A DNA stretch of 64,000 nucleotides from Lumbricus terrestris (lineage: Eukaryota; Annelida; Clitellata; Crassiclitellata; Lumbricidae): NCBI GenBank assembly GCA_949752735.1, contig OX457044.1, positions 12,013,294-12,077,293 on the forward strand. The letters are read 5' to 3'. Within the stretch, counting starts at the first letter, position 1; every line of letters starts with the position of its first letter. The translations under genes were made by a program, and so were the position numbers. Positions 37,201 through 43,760 of this stretch are shown here, one piece after another. The notes under the pieces were generated by a model, which had not been told where the DNA came from, made no database searches, and was given only the letters and a program-made list of their open reading frames with translations.

Positions 37201-39319
37201 AAAATGAAACAATATTCAGATACTAGACAACCTAACTATATTACTATGCAGGCACGGAGGACCACTATTTTTAAGGACGAAACTGGCAATGCCAAGAAAG
37301 GCAAACTTGAGAAAGAGGAATGTAGGCCACTGTGAGAAGATTTTAGAGTAAAGAACAAAGCTTTCCTCTCTCATCTTAAGACAGTTTTATTTGCGCTGAG
37401 GTTGGGAGCGCCTCTGAGTAGCCCCCTTGAAGAGGCGCTATATAAATGCATCCAATGAATGAATAAATGAATGGGGAGTTAAATATTTGTTTCTTTGTGC
37501 AATCACTGGAAAGGTCGGTTTATTGCAAGTTTTTTTAAAGAAGTAATTGTTCTGGCCAGCAAAAACAGAGAAGACTTCAAAAAATTACATGCCTTGATGA
37601 CGTGACTTGTTTACATTGCTCGACAATCCACACCTTTATACCCCATATGTGACCGAACACGGCAAAATAGGGTTTTGTCGGCAGAAATCAAAATTCTCTT
37701 TATTTTCTCACAAGATTATCCTCTGTGAGAAGGTCTTTCAAATGATGCATTATTTATTTATTTATGATGTTCCTAACTGGAGTTGTGTGCTTTTAAAGTT
37801 TAGCTGTGACAGATACACCATTTTGAGAAAACGTGTTCACAAGCCGTCACATGATGCGTTTCACAATTCAAAGCTGCTTTAATTATTCATCCGTTCTAGG
37901 TTAATTTATTTTCTACCAATCACGAAAATGGTTTCATCATGTAGAGCAGACCTTTCCAAGCATATATAATATTGATGGCTTTCCATGATGCGACTCTAAA
38001 TGTTACCCTTTGAAAAACGGTCAACATCGTGTTTATTTGCGTAACTCTTATACACAATGCCCATTAAAACTCTCGCTTTTGTGGTTAAATAATTATTTTT
38101 AGGGTTCTTCTTGGTACCTAAAATGTTTTAAAGATATTTTCATGCTTGAATTTGATGAAAACGAAATTTGAGTATAAAAGTCAAAATTTGAAGTTTTTGG
38201 GTTGTTTCTCGTAAATTAACATTTCCGACAAGCCTAGTTTTGGGATAGCCGGTCACATATATACCCTTGTTTCCTATTCTTTCTTCGCTGCTTCAATGTC
38301 ATTGGGCAGCTCAACACAGGAAGCTCTGTCTAGTTATATATATATATATATAAGAGGTCATTGGTATGAACGGATGATAACAAGTTATTACAGGAGTCGA
38401 ACTTAACTGTCAGCAGCCATGTCCATTTTACCAACTATTATTGTTATCATCAAATAAATTGGTAATGCGCAAGGTCACACTGAAATGTAAATTTTTGGTG
38501 CAGATAGTCAACCGCCAGTGGAAGATGCAGTTAAAGATTCAAGTACTTGAAAGACAATGAGAAATAGTGAGTTTTGAGCCGTTTTTTGAAGGAAGGAAGT
38601 GAATTTGAGCGACAAAGCGAGAATGGAAGTTGATCCCATTCCACGATGCAGATGCATGGAATGCAAGTGAGCCCTAAACTGTTTTGCATCAGGTCTCAGC
38701 TAAAGGAACCTGTCAAAGTACAAGAGGTCATAGTGCAACACTCTCGTCCGGACTTTAATCACAATTTATCAGATAAATTGTGGGATGCAGTGGAGTAGTG
38801 GTGGCGTCAGAGTTGAAATCCGCCTCAAGCCTTGAGCGTAGGGACCTTGAGCAAGTCCTTCACTTGCGTAGGAACCTTGAGCAAGTCCTTCACTTGCAAT
38901 TCCTCAGGCGCTTCGGCGTGAAACTCCGATGCAGTGTCCCCGCTGTAGTCAGGAGCGCCTCTTGCCTCTTCTCCGGACTTGACCCGCTGCCTATCGATTT
39001 TGTTTTGATCGAGCGCCTGTGAATAAGCTGGTTCCCGCGACTTGGCTTCTGTGTGCGCTGTAGAAGTTTCGAGATTACGATTACGCCTCTGAAGGGGTGA
39101 TGCACAGAAATGGAGAAATAAATAAATAAATAAAAATAAATAAATTGCTATATAAACAGCATCAGCTTCTTTTACTTTATCTCATATATGTACTCAAATT
39201 GTTAGGCTTCATTTTCTAGTCTAGATACAGATTCTACAGACAAAGCATTTCTGTAGATGAAGTATTTCTGTGTAATTCTCACCCTTTTTAGTGGTAGTGA
39301 AATACTTGGAGTCTGTCAT
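11254..39319 (-). CDS. AP2B1: AP-2 (or AP-1/2) complex beta adaptin, 20 coding exons, 951 aa
   Basis: Large beta subunit of the heterotetrameric clathrin adaptor. It binds clathrin and accessory proteins and selects dileucine cargo at the plasma membrane (AP-2) and possibly the trans-Golgi (AP-1). Exons in transcript order: 39319-39283, 36248-36143, 35432-35297, 34705-34460, 32820-32696, 31662-31527, 30703-30549, 30183-30043, 29185-29020, 28136-28048, 26122-26020, 24786-24688, 23988-23735, 21065-20819, 20057-19920, 19241-19096, 16185-16056, 15530-15359, 14017-13863, 11328-11254. Every junction is GT-AG except a GC donor after exon 9, and all phases agree, giving 2853 coding bases. The length equals the longer vertebrate AP2B1 isoform. 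The start follows the family N-terminus MTDSKYFTT. Many invertebrates have one beta gene serving both AP-1 and AP-2, so the symbol marks the family rather than proven orthology. An acceptor at 39335-39336 implies a non-coding first exon upstream. Confidence 0.97.
11641..11699. mobile_element. 59-bp piggyBac-like foldback MITE
   Basis: TTAA (11637-11640), then CCCTTTGGACCCG, 33 bp of loop, CGGGTTCAAAGGG, then TTAA (11700-11703). The arms pair at 12 of 13 positions. Precise TTAA flanks and CCC-starting ends indicate a piggyBac-mobilised miniature element. It lies in the last adaptin intron. Confidence 0.7.
11746..12255 (+). mobile_element. CR1/L2-like LINE 3' fragment with hairpin tail
   Basis: Decayed reading frames spell the C-terminal part of a LINE RT polyprotein ([10 protein letters not shown], then NRAFSVVG...WN). 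They lead to the terminal hairpin GCGCCTCTGAGTAG...AGAGGCGC, then TATATAAATGC and ATGAATGAA. Several frameshifts and stops are present. It lies in adaptin intron 19, antisense to the gene. Confidence 0.8.
12349..13100 (+). mobile_element. CR1/L2-like LINE RT fragment (dead)
   Basis: RT motifs are readable across frameshifts: [19 protein letters not shown] (motif A), [19 protein letters not shown] (motif B) and LYANDVQAY (motif C, 12713-12736). The catalytic YADD is YAND, so it is inactive. It ends in a partial tail, GCTACATAAATGCATATAATGAATGA. Confidence 0.85.
13253..13456. mobile_element. hAT MITE, family B, with 8-bp TSD
   Basis: A 204-bp element with ends CAAGGCCGTAGCTAGG and CCTGGCTACGGCCTTG (inverted repeats with one mismatch), flanked by the perfect duplication CTAGGGAC (13245-13252 and 13457-13464). 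Internal ACACCCCC(C)GAAAT blocks are repeated. Noncoding. Confidence 0.88.
14550..14785 (-). mobile_element. tRNA-derived SINE with LINE-type tail
   Basis: On - the head GGTGGTGTAGTGGGTATG resembles a Pol III A box and GGTTTGAATCC a B box. The body GAAGGACTTGCCC.../CTTCACTTGC is shared with copies at 36780 and 38776. The 3' tail CTCTGAGTAG...CTTGAAGGGGCGCTATAG is the tail of the local CR1/L2-like LINEs, indicating that the SINE borrows that LINE's machinery. The 190-codon + frame at 14665 is antisense to it. Confidence 0.75.
16290..16313. repeat. (AC)n microsatellite
   Basis: About 11 uninterrupted CA units in the intron before adaptin exon 17. Confidence 0.95.
16362..17621. mobile_element. 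hAT element, 1.26 kb, with 8-bp TSD
   Basis: Ends CAGGGCTGAAAGTG and CACTTTCAGCCCTG are perfect 14-bp inverted repeats. The flanks are ATTTTCCC (16354-16361) and ATTTTCCC (17622-17629). The right part contains the GGGGCTCCGCCCCAGACCCC and GCGCCTTCGGCGC hairpin-rich stretch common in hAT ends. No transposase frame is left. It sits in adaptin intron 16. Confidence 0.9.
18080..18741. mobile_element. hAT-like element, 0.66 kb
   Basis: CAGTGCTTCTCAAAGTGG at the left and GTTTGAGAAGCACTG at the right form an inverted repeat of about 15 bp, with further matches (GGTCCGTGG) inside. The flanking 8-mers AAGTAGGT and ATGCAGCT agree at only 5 positions, so it is an older insertion. The interior is AT-rich and noncoding. 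Confidence 0.7.
19415..19476. mobile_element. 62-bp foldback MITE with 4-bp TSD
   Basis: CCCTTTAATGAC ... GTCACTAAAGGG arms (11 of 12 paired) between two TCAA tetramers (19411-19414 and 19477-19480). Same architecture and end sequence CCCTTT as the TTAA-flanked element at 11641. Confidence 0.55.
19480..19835 (+). mobile_element. LINE 3' fragment with hairpin tail
   Basis: The open stretch 19543-19746 reads [18 protein letters not shown]...[16 protein letters not shown], the usual C-terminal region of CR1/L2-type LINE proteins. It is followed by GCTGCCACGCTGAGAACGCC and AAGCGCTTTATAAATGCC. Confidence 0.7.
19920..21065 (-). CDS. AP2B1: Beta adaptin, hinge exons 14-15
   Basis: Exons 21065-20819 and 20057-19920 encode the unstructured hinge, residues about 598-726, rich in Ser, Pro, Gln, Gly and Met. 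In vertebrates this segment carries the clathrin box LLNLD. At the matching place (residues 631-635) this protein reads LLDMN inside [14 protein letters not shown], so the terminal acidic residue is missing. Further leucine/acidic motifs of the LLGDGLD and LDFLGGG kind follow, and a GGLNDIFG segment matches the GLNDLF region before the appendage. The second exon starts after a CTTTAG acceptor and ends CAGGAG|GTAAAA. Low conservation is normal for this region; the phases and the flanking conserved exons support the model. Confidence 0.88.
20205..20290 (-). mobile_element. LINE tail with (ATACA)n end
   Basis: Read on -, a degenerate GGGAGCACTTC...CTAGAGGCGCTGTAGAAATG tail runs into AATACAATACAATACAA. 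It is a relative of the other hairpin tails but ends in a different simple repeat. Confidence 0.45.
20395..20740 (-). mobile_element. CR1/L2-like LINE 3' fragment
   Basis: Minus-strand frame [14 protein letters not shown]...[19 protein letters not shown]...[16 protein letters not shown], typical of the RT C-terminus, then GGGTGCCTCTGATTAG...GGTGCTATATAAATTTTCG and a simple tail. It is in adaptin intron 14, in sense with the gene. Confidence 0.85.
21085..21570. repeat. Minisatellite (ATGCAACAACATATCATC-type) with ~128-bp higher-order unit
   Basis: Built from ATATGCAACAAC, ATGTCATCAT and ATACAAACAAC modules. The landmark ATACAAACAACAT occurs near 21164, 21292 and 21419, giving a higher-order period of 127-128 bp. 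All + frames stay open for 100-160 codons because the motif lacks stops; these are not genes. It starts 20 bp upstream (in transcript sense) of adaptin exon 14. Confidence 0.92.
23735..39319 (-). CDS. AP2B1: Beta adaptin, trunk (Adaptin_N) exons 1-13
   Basis: Residues 1 to about 597 form the alpha-solenoid trunk that packs against the mu and alpha/gamma subunits and forms the adaptor core. Near-invariant family stretches are readable, for example [20 protein letters not shown] in exon 3, [20 protein letters not shown] in exon 4, [13 protein letters not shown] in exon 6 and [20 protein letters not shown] in exon 9. Exon 5 is the most divergent trunk exon. Exon 13 runs past the conserved [13 protein letters not shown] segment into an arginine-rich, poorly conserved linker and ends at an AAG|GTTTCT donor. 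That donor was chosen because it is the only nearby one in the phase 2 required by exon 14. Introns 4, 10 and 13 are enlarged by LINE fragments and a minisatellite. Confidence 0.93.
24573..24678. repeat. (CAT/CAC)n trinucleotide microsatellite
   Basis: CATCATCATCACCACCACC-type repeat starting about 10 bp inside intron 12, just after the exon 12 donor of the adaptin gene. Its open frames on both strands are repeat artefacts. Confidence 0.92.
25028..25106. repeat. ~40-bp direct duplication
   Basis: CAACACTGCTATCTTATCTA and the following ATGAGTAATGAAA occur twice in tandem. Confidence 0.85.
26786..26850. repeat. 22-bp tandem repeat, 3 copies
   Basis: AGCACATAATATCTAAACTG is repeated three times without gaps in adaptin intron 10. 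Confidence 0.92.
26850..27500 (+). mobile_element. Heavily decayed LINE 3' region
   Basis: Broken frames resemble the RT C-terminal third. The end TTTCTGTGCTGACAACGCCTCTGAATAG... and GACGTATAAATC is a worn version of the hairpin tail seen elsewhere. Confidence 0.5.
29457..29602. repeat. ~25-bp AT-rich tandem repeat
   Basis: Units of GCTAATTAATATAAATAATA plus GTCCT recur five to six times, with small indels, in the intron upstream of adaptin exon 9. Confidence 0.85.
29820..29862. repeat. (TA)n/(TG)n microsatellite
   Basis: A TATATA run of about 22 bp passes into TGTGTGTGTG, in adaptin intron 8. Confidence 0.9.
30235..30310 (+). mobile_element. Worn LINE tail
   Basis: CAGAGAGCACAGGTCTCTGAG...GAAGAAGCTCTATAGATATAAA is recognisable as the hairpin tail. 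The coding part is gone. Confidence 0.4.
32980..34105 (+). mobile_element. CR1/L2-like LINE RT fragment in adaptin intron 4
   Basis: Frame 33036-33584 reads through RT motifs: [15 protein letters not shown], then [13 protein letters not shown] (motif C, Y to H at 33195-33197) and [17 protein letters not shown]. It continues after stops as [13 protein letters not shown]. The 3' end carries a TTGTATTGTATTG simple repeat (34087-34102). It is antisense to the host gene and inactive. Confidence 0.88.
34819..34865. repeat. ~22-bp tandem duplication
   Basis: GAATGGTTGGTTGGATGATT is present twice in tandem. Confidence 0.85.
35585..35712 (+). mobile_element. SINE-like fragment with (CTTTA)n tail
   Basis: The GATGAGCGCC...GGGCCTTCGGCCC hairpin is followed by ATGGAAGACTTTACTTTACTTT. 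The hairpin plus simple-repeat end is retroposon-like; the family is not known to me. Confidence 0.35.
36409..36734. mobile_element. hAT MITE, family C, with 8-bp TSD
   Basis: A 326-bp element beginning CAGTGGTTCCCAACC and ending AAAGAACCACTG. The flanks are GGTTAGGC (36401-36408) and GGTTAGGT (36735-36742), one mismatch. The interior GGGCCACTTTTGGCC and GGGGCCACAAGG blocks are typical of widespread animal hAT miniature elements. It lies in adaptin intron 1. Confidence 0.88.
36778..36998 (-). mobile_element. tRNA-derived SINE with LINE-type tail
   Basis: A second copy of the 14550 SINE family. On - it has a perfect B box GGTTCGAATCC, a head with GTGTAGTCGGTATG and a 3' end with CTGAGTGG...GAAGGGGCGCTATAAC. 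Confidence 0.75.
37360..37475 (+). mobile_element. LINE hairpin tail, well preserved
   Basis: CTTTCCTCTCTCATCTTAAG...GTTGGGAGCGCC...GAAGAGGCGCTATATAAATG is nearly identical to 12145-12245, followed by (ATGA)n. The 5' truncation is extreme. Confidence 0.85.
38455..38725 (-). mobile_element. LINE/SINE tail, family 3
   Basis: GCGCAAGGTCACACTGAAATG and GTCAACCGCCAGTGGAAGATG match 63390-63465 and, in part, 7145-7190. The simple-repeat end lies on the low-coordinate side, so the element reads on -. Confidence 0.5.
38776..39140 (+). mobile_element. SINE (head plus two tail types) with internal duplication
   Basis: Sense copy of the 14550 SINE body (GCGTGAAACTCCGATGCAGT). A 30-bp block around CTTGAGCAAGTCCTTCACTT is duplicated. 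The 3' side switches to a second tail (GAATAAGCTGGTTCCCGCGA...GAAGTTTCGAGATTACG), then CCTCTGAAGGGGTGATG and (AATA)n. Confidence 0.6.
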
Positions 39320-39337
39320 CTTAGACGAGTTTCCCTG

Positions 39338-42000
39338 TAACCAATTCAGCTAAAACACAAACAGACGTCATAACTTCAAGAATAATGCCTTTACTGAAAT
39401 GAACATGAACTCATCTGCGTATTGGAATGGGCAGGGCCATAAATAGTCACTTGAAGCAGGGCACTAATAAAGTAAAGCAGTGCTTTGAACTCTGTAGGAA
39501 GACAATTTCGAGGAAGTAACTTGCAATAACTGCAGAGACCACTGACATATTTGACCGCCAGAAACTATAACATAATTTCTTGTTTCATGCTGATTTATCT
39601 GCAATTCTGCATACTTCTCAATGACGCCTACAACTGAAGCAGACTTTGGACTAATTTGTATTGTTGCAAATTAGCCCATTTACATGTAAAATATTCTTTG
39701 ATATAGTTCTTTTTCAAAACATTCATCAACTTATATTTGTTTACCCAACAAGTACAAGTTGTGCGGAATAGCCCGGTTCCGTTGTTCAAAATGATATAAT
39801 TTCGAGGTGTATTACAACTACATTTACAACTAAATATACAACTTTTGTCAGATACGATGTCAGATATTGAATCAGCTGCTATATTACAAGATATAATATG
39901 TGATGCAAGCTTTCTTTACCCGTCATTTGTCGCGATCTAGATAGAGAGATAAAAGGCAAAACAGGCGACAGGGTATAGTGTATTATTATTTAAAAATATG
40001 TCTACTTTCAAATCTACAATAAAAAATGTTGAATTCAAATGATTAGTGGATGAAAAGTGACTTTTGGCGCATGTGGTGTAAGAATTCGCTTTGAATCTTG
40101 GTCCCAAATAGCCTATTTTCAAAGCTGAAATTCGCCATGAACGACCGAGTTTTCATAAGCGGACCTGACTATTTCTTGTAGCCATGTGTACCGCGTGATA
40201 GATTATACCATAAAATATGATATTAGACGGTTCTGGTAAATTTTGCCATCTACTTGAACGTGACAAAGTTTGGCTATAAAGTTTAACATCTGTAATGGAC
40301 ACCTGACAACCACGCCTCCGACCCAGTTTTCTGAGAGTCTTATTGGTTCACGAGACTGACTTTTGATACTGCGCATGCGCACCTACCCGAAAATGTTCTG
40401 TTGCTCCTTTTCTTACTCAGGCCTACAAGTAGCGTTCGCTTTGGAAAGAATTTGTATAAATAATATTTTACATCGTTAAATAGGAAATAGCGAACGTCTT
40501 GTAAACTGCTCAAATTGTGATAAGCGCAACCTGGTTGATTGTTCGTTAGGGGGTAGTTCATTGGATAACACGCTGGCTTGTAGAATGAGAGGCACTGAGA
40601 TCGAGATCAACGAAGCGGTCAATTACTTTGGCAAACATGGCTAAACTGGCAATCCACGCATCCACAGCCCACCCCTCAGTGGCCACCCAGCATAATAATC
40701 ATTATAGATCTATAAGAAGTTTGATTACCACTGGCTTTTGGTAACTTGATGCAAATTGAGTCTGCTCTGATCTACTCTATACCTGCAGTGTTTGCGCGTT
40801 CGAGCGATGTGTGTACGAGATAATAAATAGGAACAATATTAGTGTCTATGTGTGCAGATAGTCCTAATTAAAATTCCTTTTAAGAATTGAAAAGACTTGC
40901 ATGAGTTATCATACTACGTTCAAATTGTAGGCTAATCGGACGCAATGCCTTGTGTTTTATTCATGTTTCTCTCTAGACTAAGCTGTTAGGTAAATATTTC
41001 TTTGAGGGAGCCGATCGATAGGGTAATAGGCCTACTTGTAAGACGCTGCTTATCAGTTGCAATGTTTACATTAATTACATTATAAATGGACAAAGGTCCA
41101 CATCTTGTAGTGCCTGGTTGATTGTGTGTTTGAAATATTACACTCATAGGGTTCGATACAATTATGTCGCTCCTGGCCGAGTAGGCTACTCGATCTTGGA
41201 AGCGTTTGTTTGTCCTATGTTATTTCACTGACTCATTCATTCGTCTTCGGTAATTCAGCATTTGCCTGTAATTCAGTCCCAATGTGGAAAGTAATTGCTC
41301 GAATTGGATGCCGCTTGCTGTATTCGATACATAATATACCCATTTATTGACCAGCAAAATTGCAGAATATTCAATTAATGGTTACTAAGGACTTTTACGA
41401 CACAAATGTGCTGAAACTTTGAGCTCAATTTTCTCCCTTGTTGTGATTCTACAAGTTACAGAATCGAACGAATATAATTTCAGATATCTTCAGTTAGAAA
41501 AAAGATATTTTCATTCTGTAAAAAGCATTTTGAAGCAGAATAACTGTAGAATATAACGGAGCAAAAAAGTCAAAATCGTCAAACGACGGATTTGGAAGGC
41601 ATGTGTCACATATATGAAATCCAGGTAAGGGGCAACCGCCCACCCCTTGTGGCAGCCGATGTCGCAAAAGGTTGGTAGCCTAATCGACTTCAATTTCATT
41701 GGTATAATATCGTGATACGTACTTTGAACGTTGGTGTGTATAACCTAGCCTTAAAACGAATTAAACCCAAAGGACGACAGACAGCTGCTACTCTGAAGAG
41801 CCTTCCTTACAGTTATTCGTTACTATTTTGTAAGACGGGAGGCGGAGGCAAATAATGTCTTGTTAAAAGCACAAGCCACGTTCAATCAACGACGTCCATT
41901 TCCTGCATTGAGAACATAACAACATTATAATATTATAGCGCATTTGTTTTAATAAATTAATATAGATGCCCGTCAGATACAGCGTTTGCAAGCCTAGTGG
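39338..42000. other. Divergent upstream region between adaptin and the 43.7-kb gene
   Basis: Apart from the NRF1/CCAAT cluster, no exon is seen. Near 40547-40620 a tRNA-like stretch (TAGTTCATTGGATAACACGC) may be a SINE head, but its B box is poor. Confidence 0.35.
40340..40382 (-). promoter_or_regulatory. NRF1-like site plus CCAAT box, probable adaptin promoter
   Basis: TGCGCATGCGCA near 40369-40380 is a perfect nuclear respiratory factor 1 palindrome. An inverted CCAAT (ATTGG on +) lies about 30 bp away at 40343-40347. On the - strand a CAG|GTGTCC donor follows at about 40302, suitable for a short non-coding first exon that would join the acceptor at 39335 before the beta-adaptin ATG. The site is symmetric, so it could also fire toward +. 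Confidence 0.45.
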
Positions 42001-42002
42001 CC

Positions 42003-42420
42003 ATCAATCGTAATCGTAAACTCGAAATTTCTAAAGCGCCACTTAAAAGCCAAGCGCGGGGCACCAGCTTATTCACGAACGCGGCGTTGAGTTAGAAGGG
42101 TTGTCCGTGAGAGTAGGCTAGTCCGTGGCAGGTTCGTGGTGGTCCGGGTCGAGTTACCATAGGATCAAAGGGGTGGAACAGCTGCTAAGTCTGAAATGCA
42201 AAGCAAAGAAATGCAATTCAATTTTAGACAATATAGACTATTTTATCTGTCAGTCGAGCATTGTCACTCACATAGTTCACATGGATCCACATGAGAGAAT
42301 AGCGCAAATTAAGTTTATTTCTGACGCTATATGTAATGTAATGTAATGTAAATCTTCGAGAATTTCTCAGCGCCCACAAAAGCCACGTCAGGGAGACCAG
42401 CTTATCACCGGCGCTATATC
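42003..42420 (-). mobile_element. Two SINE/LINE tails, family 2
   Basis: ACTCGAAATTTCTAAAGCGC...GCACCAGCTTATTCACGAAC (42020-42085) and TCTTCGAGAATTTCTCAGCG...GACCAGCTTATCACCGGCG (42352-42415) are two copies of the tail found at 39003-39072. The second begins with (TGTAA)n at 42333-42352. Confidence 0.55.
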
Positions 42421-42539
42421 AAATCAAGTCCGTAATAGCCAGAGCTGCCGTTTTCGTTCCGGTGCCAGGTCAAAATCCGGGGAGGTCAAGCCGAGGAGAC
42501 AGCGTGGTGCTACGGTGGTTGTCGGTGATGGTGGTGGTT

Positions 42540-42780
42540 ATGTGATGGAACCTGATTGGAATCTGGATAGGATAGGTTGAAGAGTTCGGTTTTCAGTCGT
42601 GAATGGAATGCAGCAGAGGAGAGTGCAAGCGGAGGAGAGGTTGAATTTGGAGGTGAGACTGCAGGAGAGATAGGAGGGTGAGCGAACAGGCGGAGGTATG
42701 TTGGGAGTCCGTTCCAAAGAGCTGATGCAGCATAGACTAAGGAGCGGTCGCAGAATTTCAGAGAGGATGATACTGGAGGC
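42540..42780 (-). mobile_element. LINE RT C-terminal fragment
   Basis: The - frame gives FCDRSLVYAASALWNGLPTY...AFHSRLKTELFNLSYPDS, a classic LINE polyprotein end (WNxLP, F-x-SxLKTxLF). It lies head to head with the + fragment that starts at about 42790. Confidence 0.75.
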
Positions 42781-42789
42781 CGAGAGAGA

Positions 42790-43126
42790 GAAAGATATGA
42801 TGATGAGCCTTGGTTACGCTCCATCCTACCTGCGCATTCTTTGTCGCCCAGTCTCTGACATTGAAGCGCGTCGGGCCCTTCGCTCTGCTGCGAAGGGACA
42901 ACTGCTTGTTCCATGGGCTCGCTTGGCTACCAGACAGTCCCGAGCCTTCTCGGTTGTGGGGCCGTCAATCTGGAATGACCCCCCTAACCTCCATCTCCTC
43001 CACCTGACCAGTCAATCCTTATTCATTAAGTCCCTTAAATCTGTTTTCTTTTGCCGTGGCTGGGCTGGGAGCGCCTCTGAGTAGTTTCTTGAAGGGGCGC
43101 TATATAAATGCTAATAATGAATGAAG
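42790..43126 (+). mobile_element. LINE 3' fragment with intact hairpin tail
   Basis: The + frame reads LLVPWARLATRQSRAFSVVG and PSIWNDPPNLHL, then LKSVFFCRGWAGSASE. The tail GGGAGCGCCTCTGAGTAG...GAAGGGGCGCTATATAAATG and ATGAATGA follow. It ends 280 bp before the E-boxes of the 43.7-kb gene. Confidence 0.85.
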
Positions 43127-43404
43127 TTCACATTTTTTAAACAACCTCAAACGCTAATGAGCCATTCTTGCAGCAAAGATAAGCATTTTGATTCCCAAAC
43201 CTATAGAAAGGAACAACCCGTCACAAAGAAAAACTTCCCACAGTTTAAATTATATTGTTGGTGCAAATTTTTTAATGTTACATGAATGAATAATTATTTC
43301 GACAACACGACACGGCCACCTGGCGATCGACGAAACAAAGCGCCATAATAATTTATTATGAGTGACTGCTGAACTGATTCTTGGTCAAGGTTCCTCGGAA
43401 TGAG

Positions 43405-43422
43405 GTCACGTGACTCACGTGT
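43405..43422. promoter_or_regulatory. Tandem CACGTG E-boxes (CLEAR/USF type)
   Basis: GTCACGTGAC at 43405-43414 is a perfect 10-bp palindrome identical to the CLEAR element core bound by TFEB/MITF-type bHLH-Zip factors and also a good USF site. A second E-box, CACGTG at 43416-43421, follows two bases after it. They lie about 350 bp upstream of the ATG at 43761 and downstream of a LINE tail, so they are most likely promoter elements of that gene. The motif match is direct; regulation by any particular factor is inferred. Confidence 0.5.
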
Positions 43423-43760
43423 CAAGGCTTTGTAAACAACGTGGTCGTTTTTTTACAGATGTTCTTCTGTCAATACCATTTTATTTGATGATGCAGGAAC
43501 GTGTTCAATACTTTATAGAAAAGAAAATACTAGACCCTACACAAGTCGTAACCGTTGACCTACATTACTATTAATTCATCATATTATTCTTTTCCTAAAC
43601 TTCAGACTGTTCTTAGAAGCTACAGAGTACTATACTGTTGCGTTCAAATGTTTAGTTTTGCTTAACAATATTCGCGACAATTTTATAGTCAGCATACAGG
43701 CAAACGATCGAATTAGTGATTACCCAACCTTACCCAAGGAATAGCTCTTATCACGACGGA

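Noticed and set aside
42698..43084. 128-codon frame as a possible gene
   Set aside because: It joins a LINE C-terminal fragment to antisense sequence of a neighbouring LINE; both belong to repeats.
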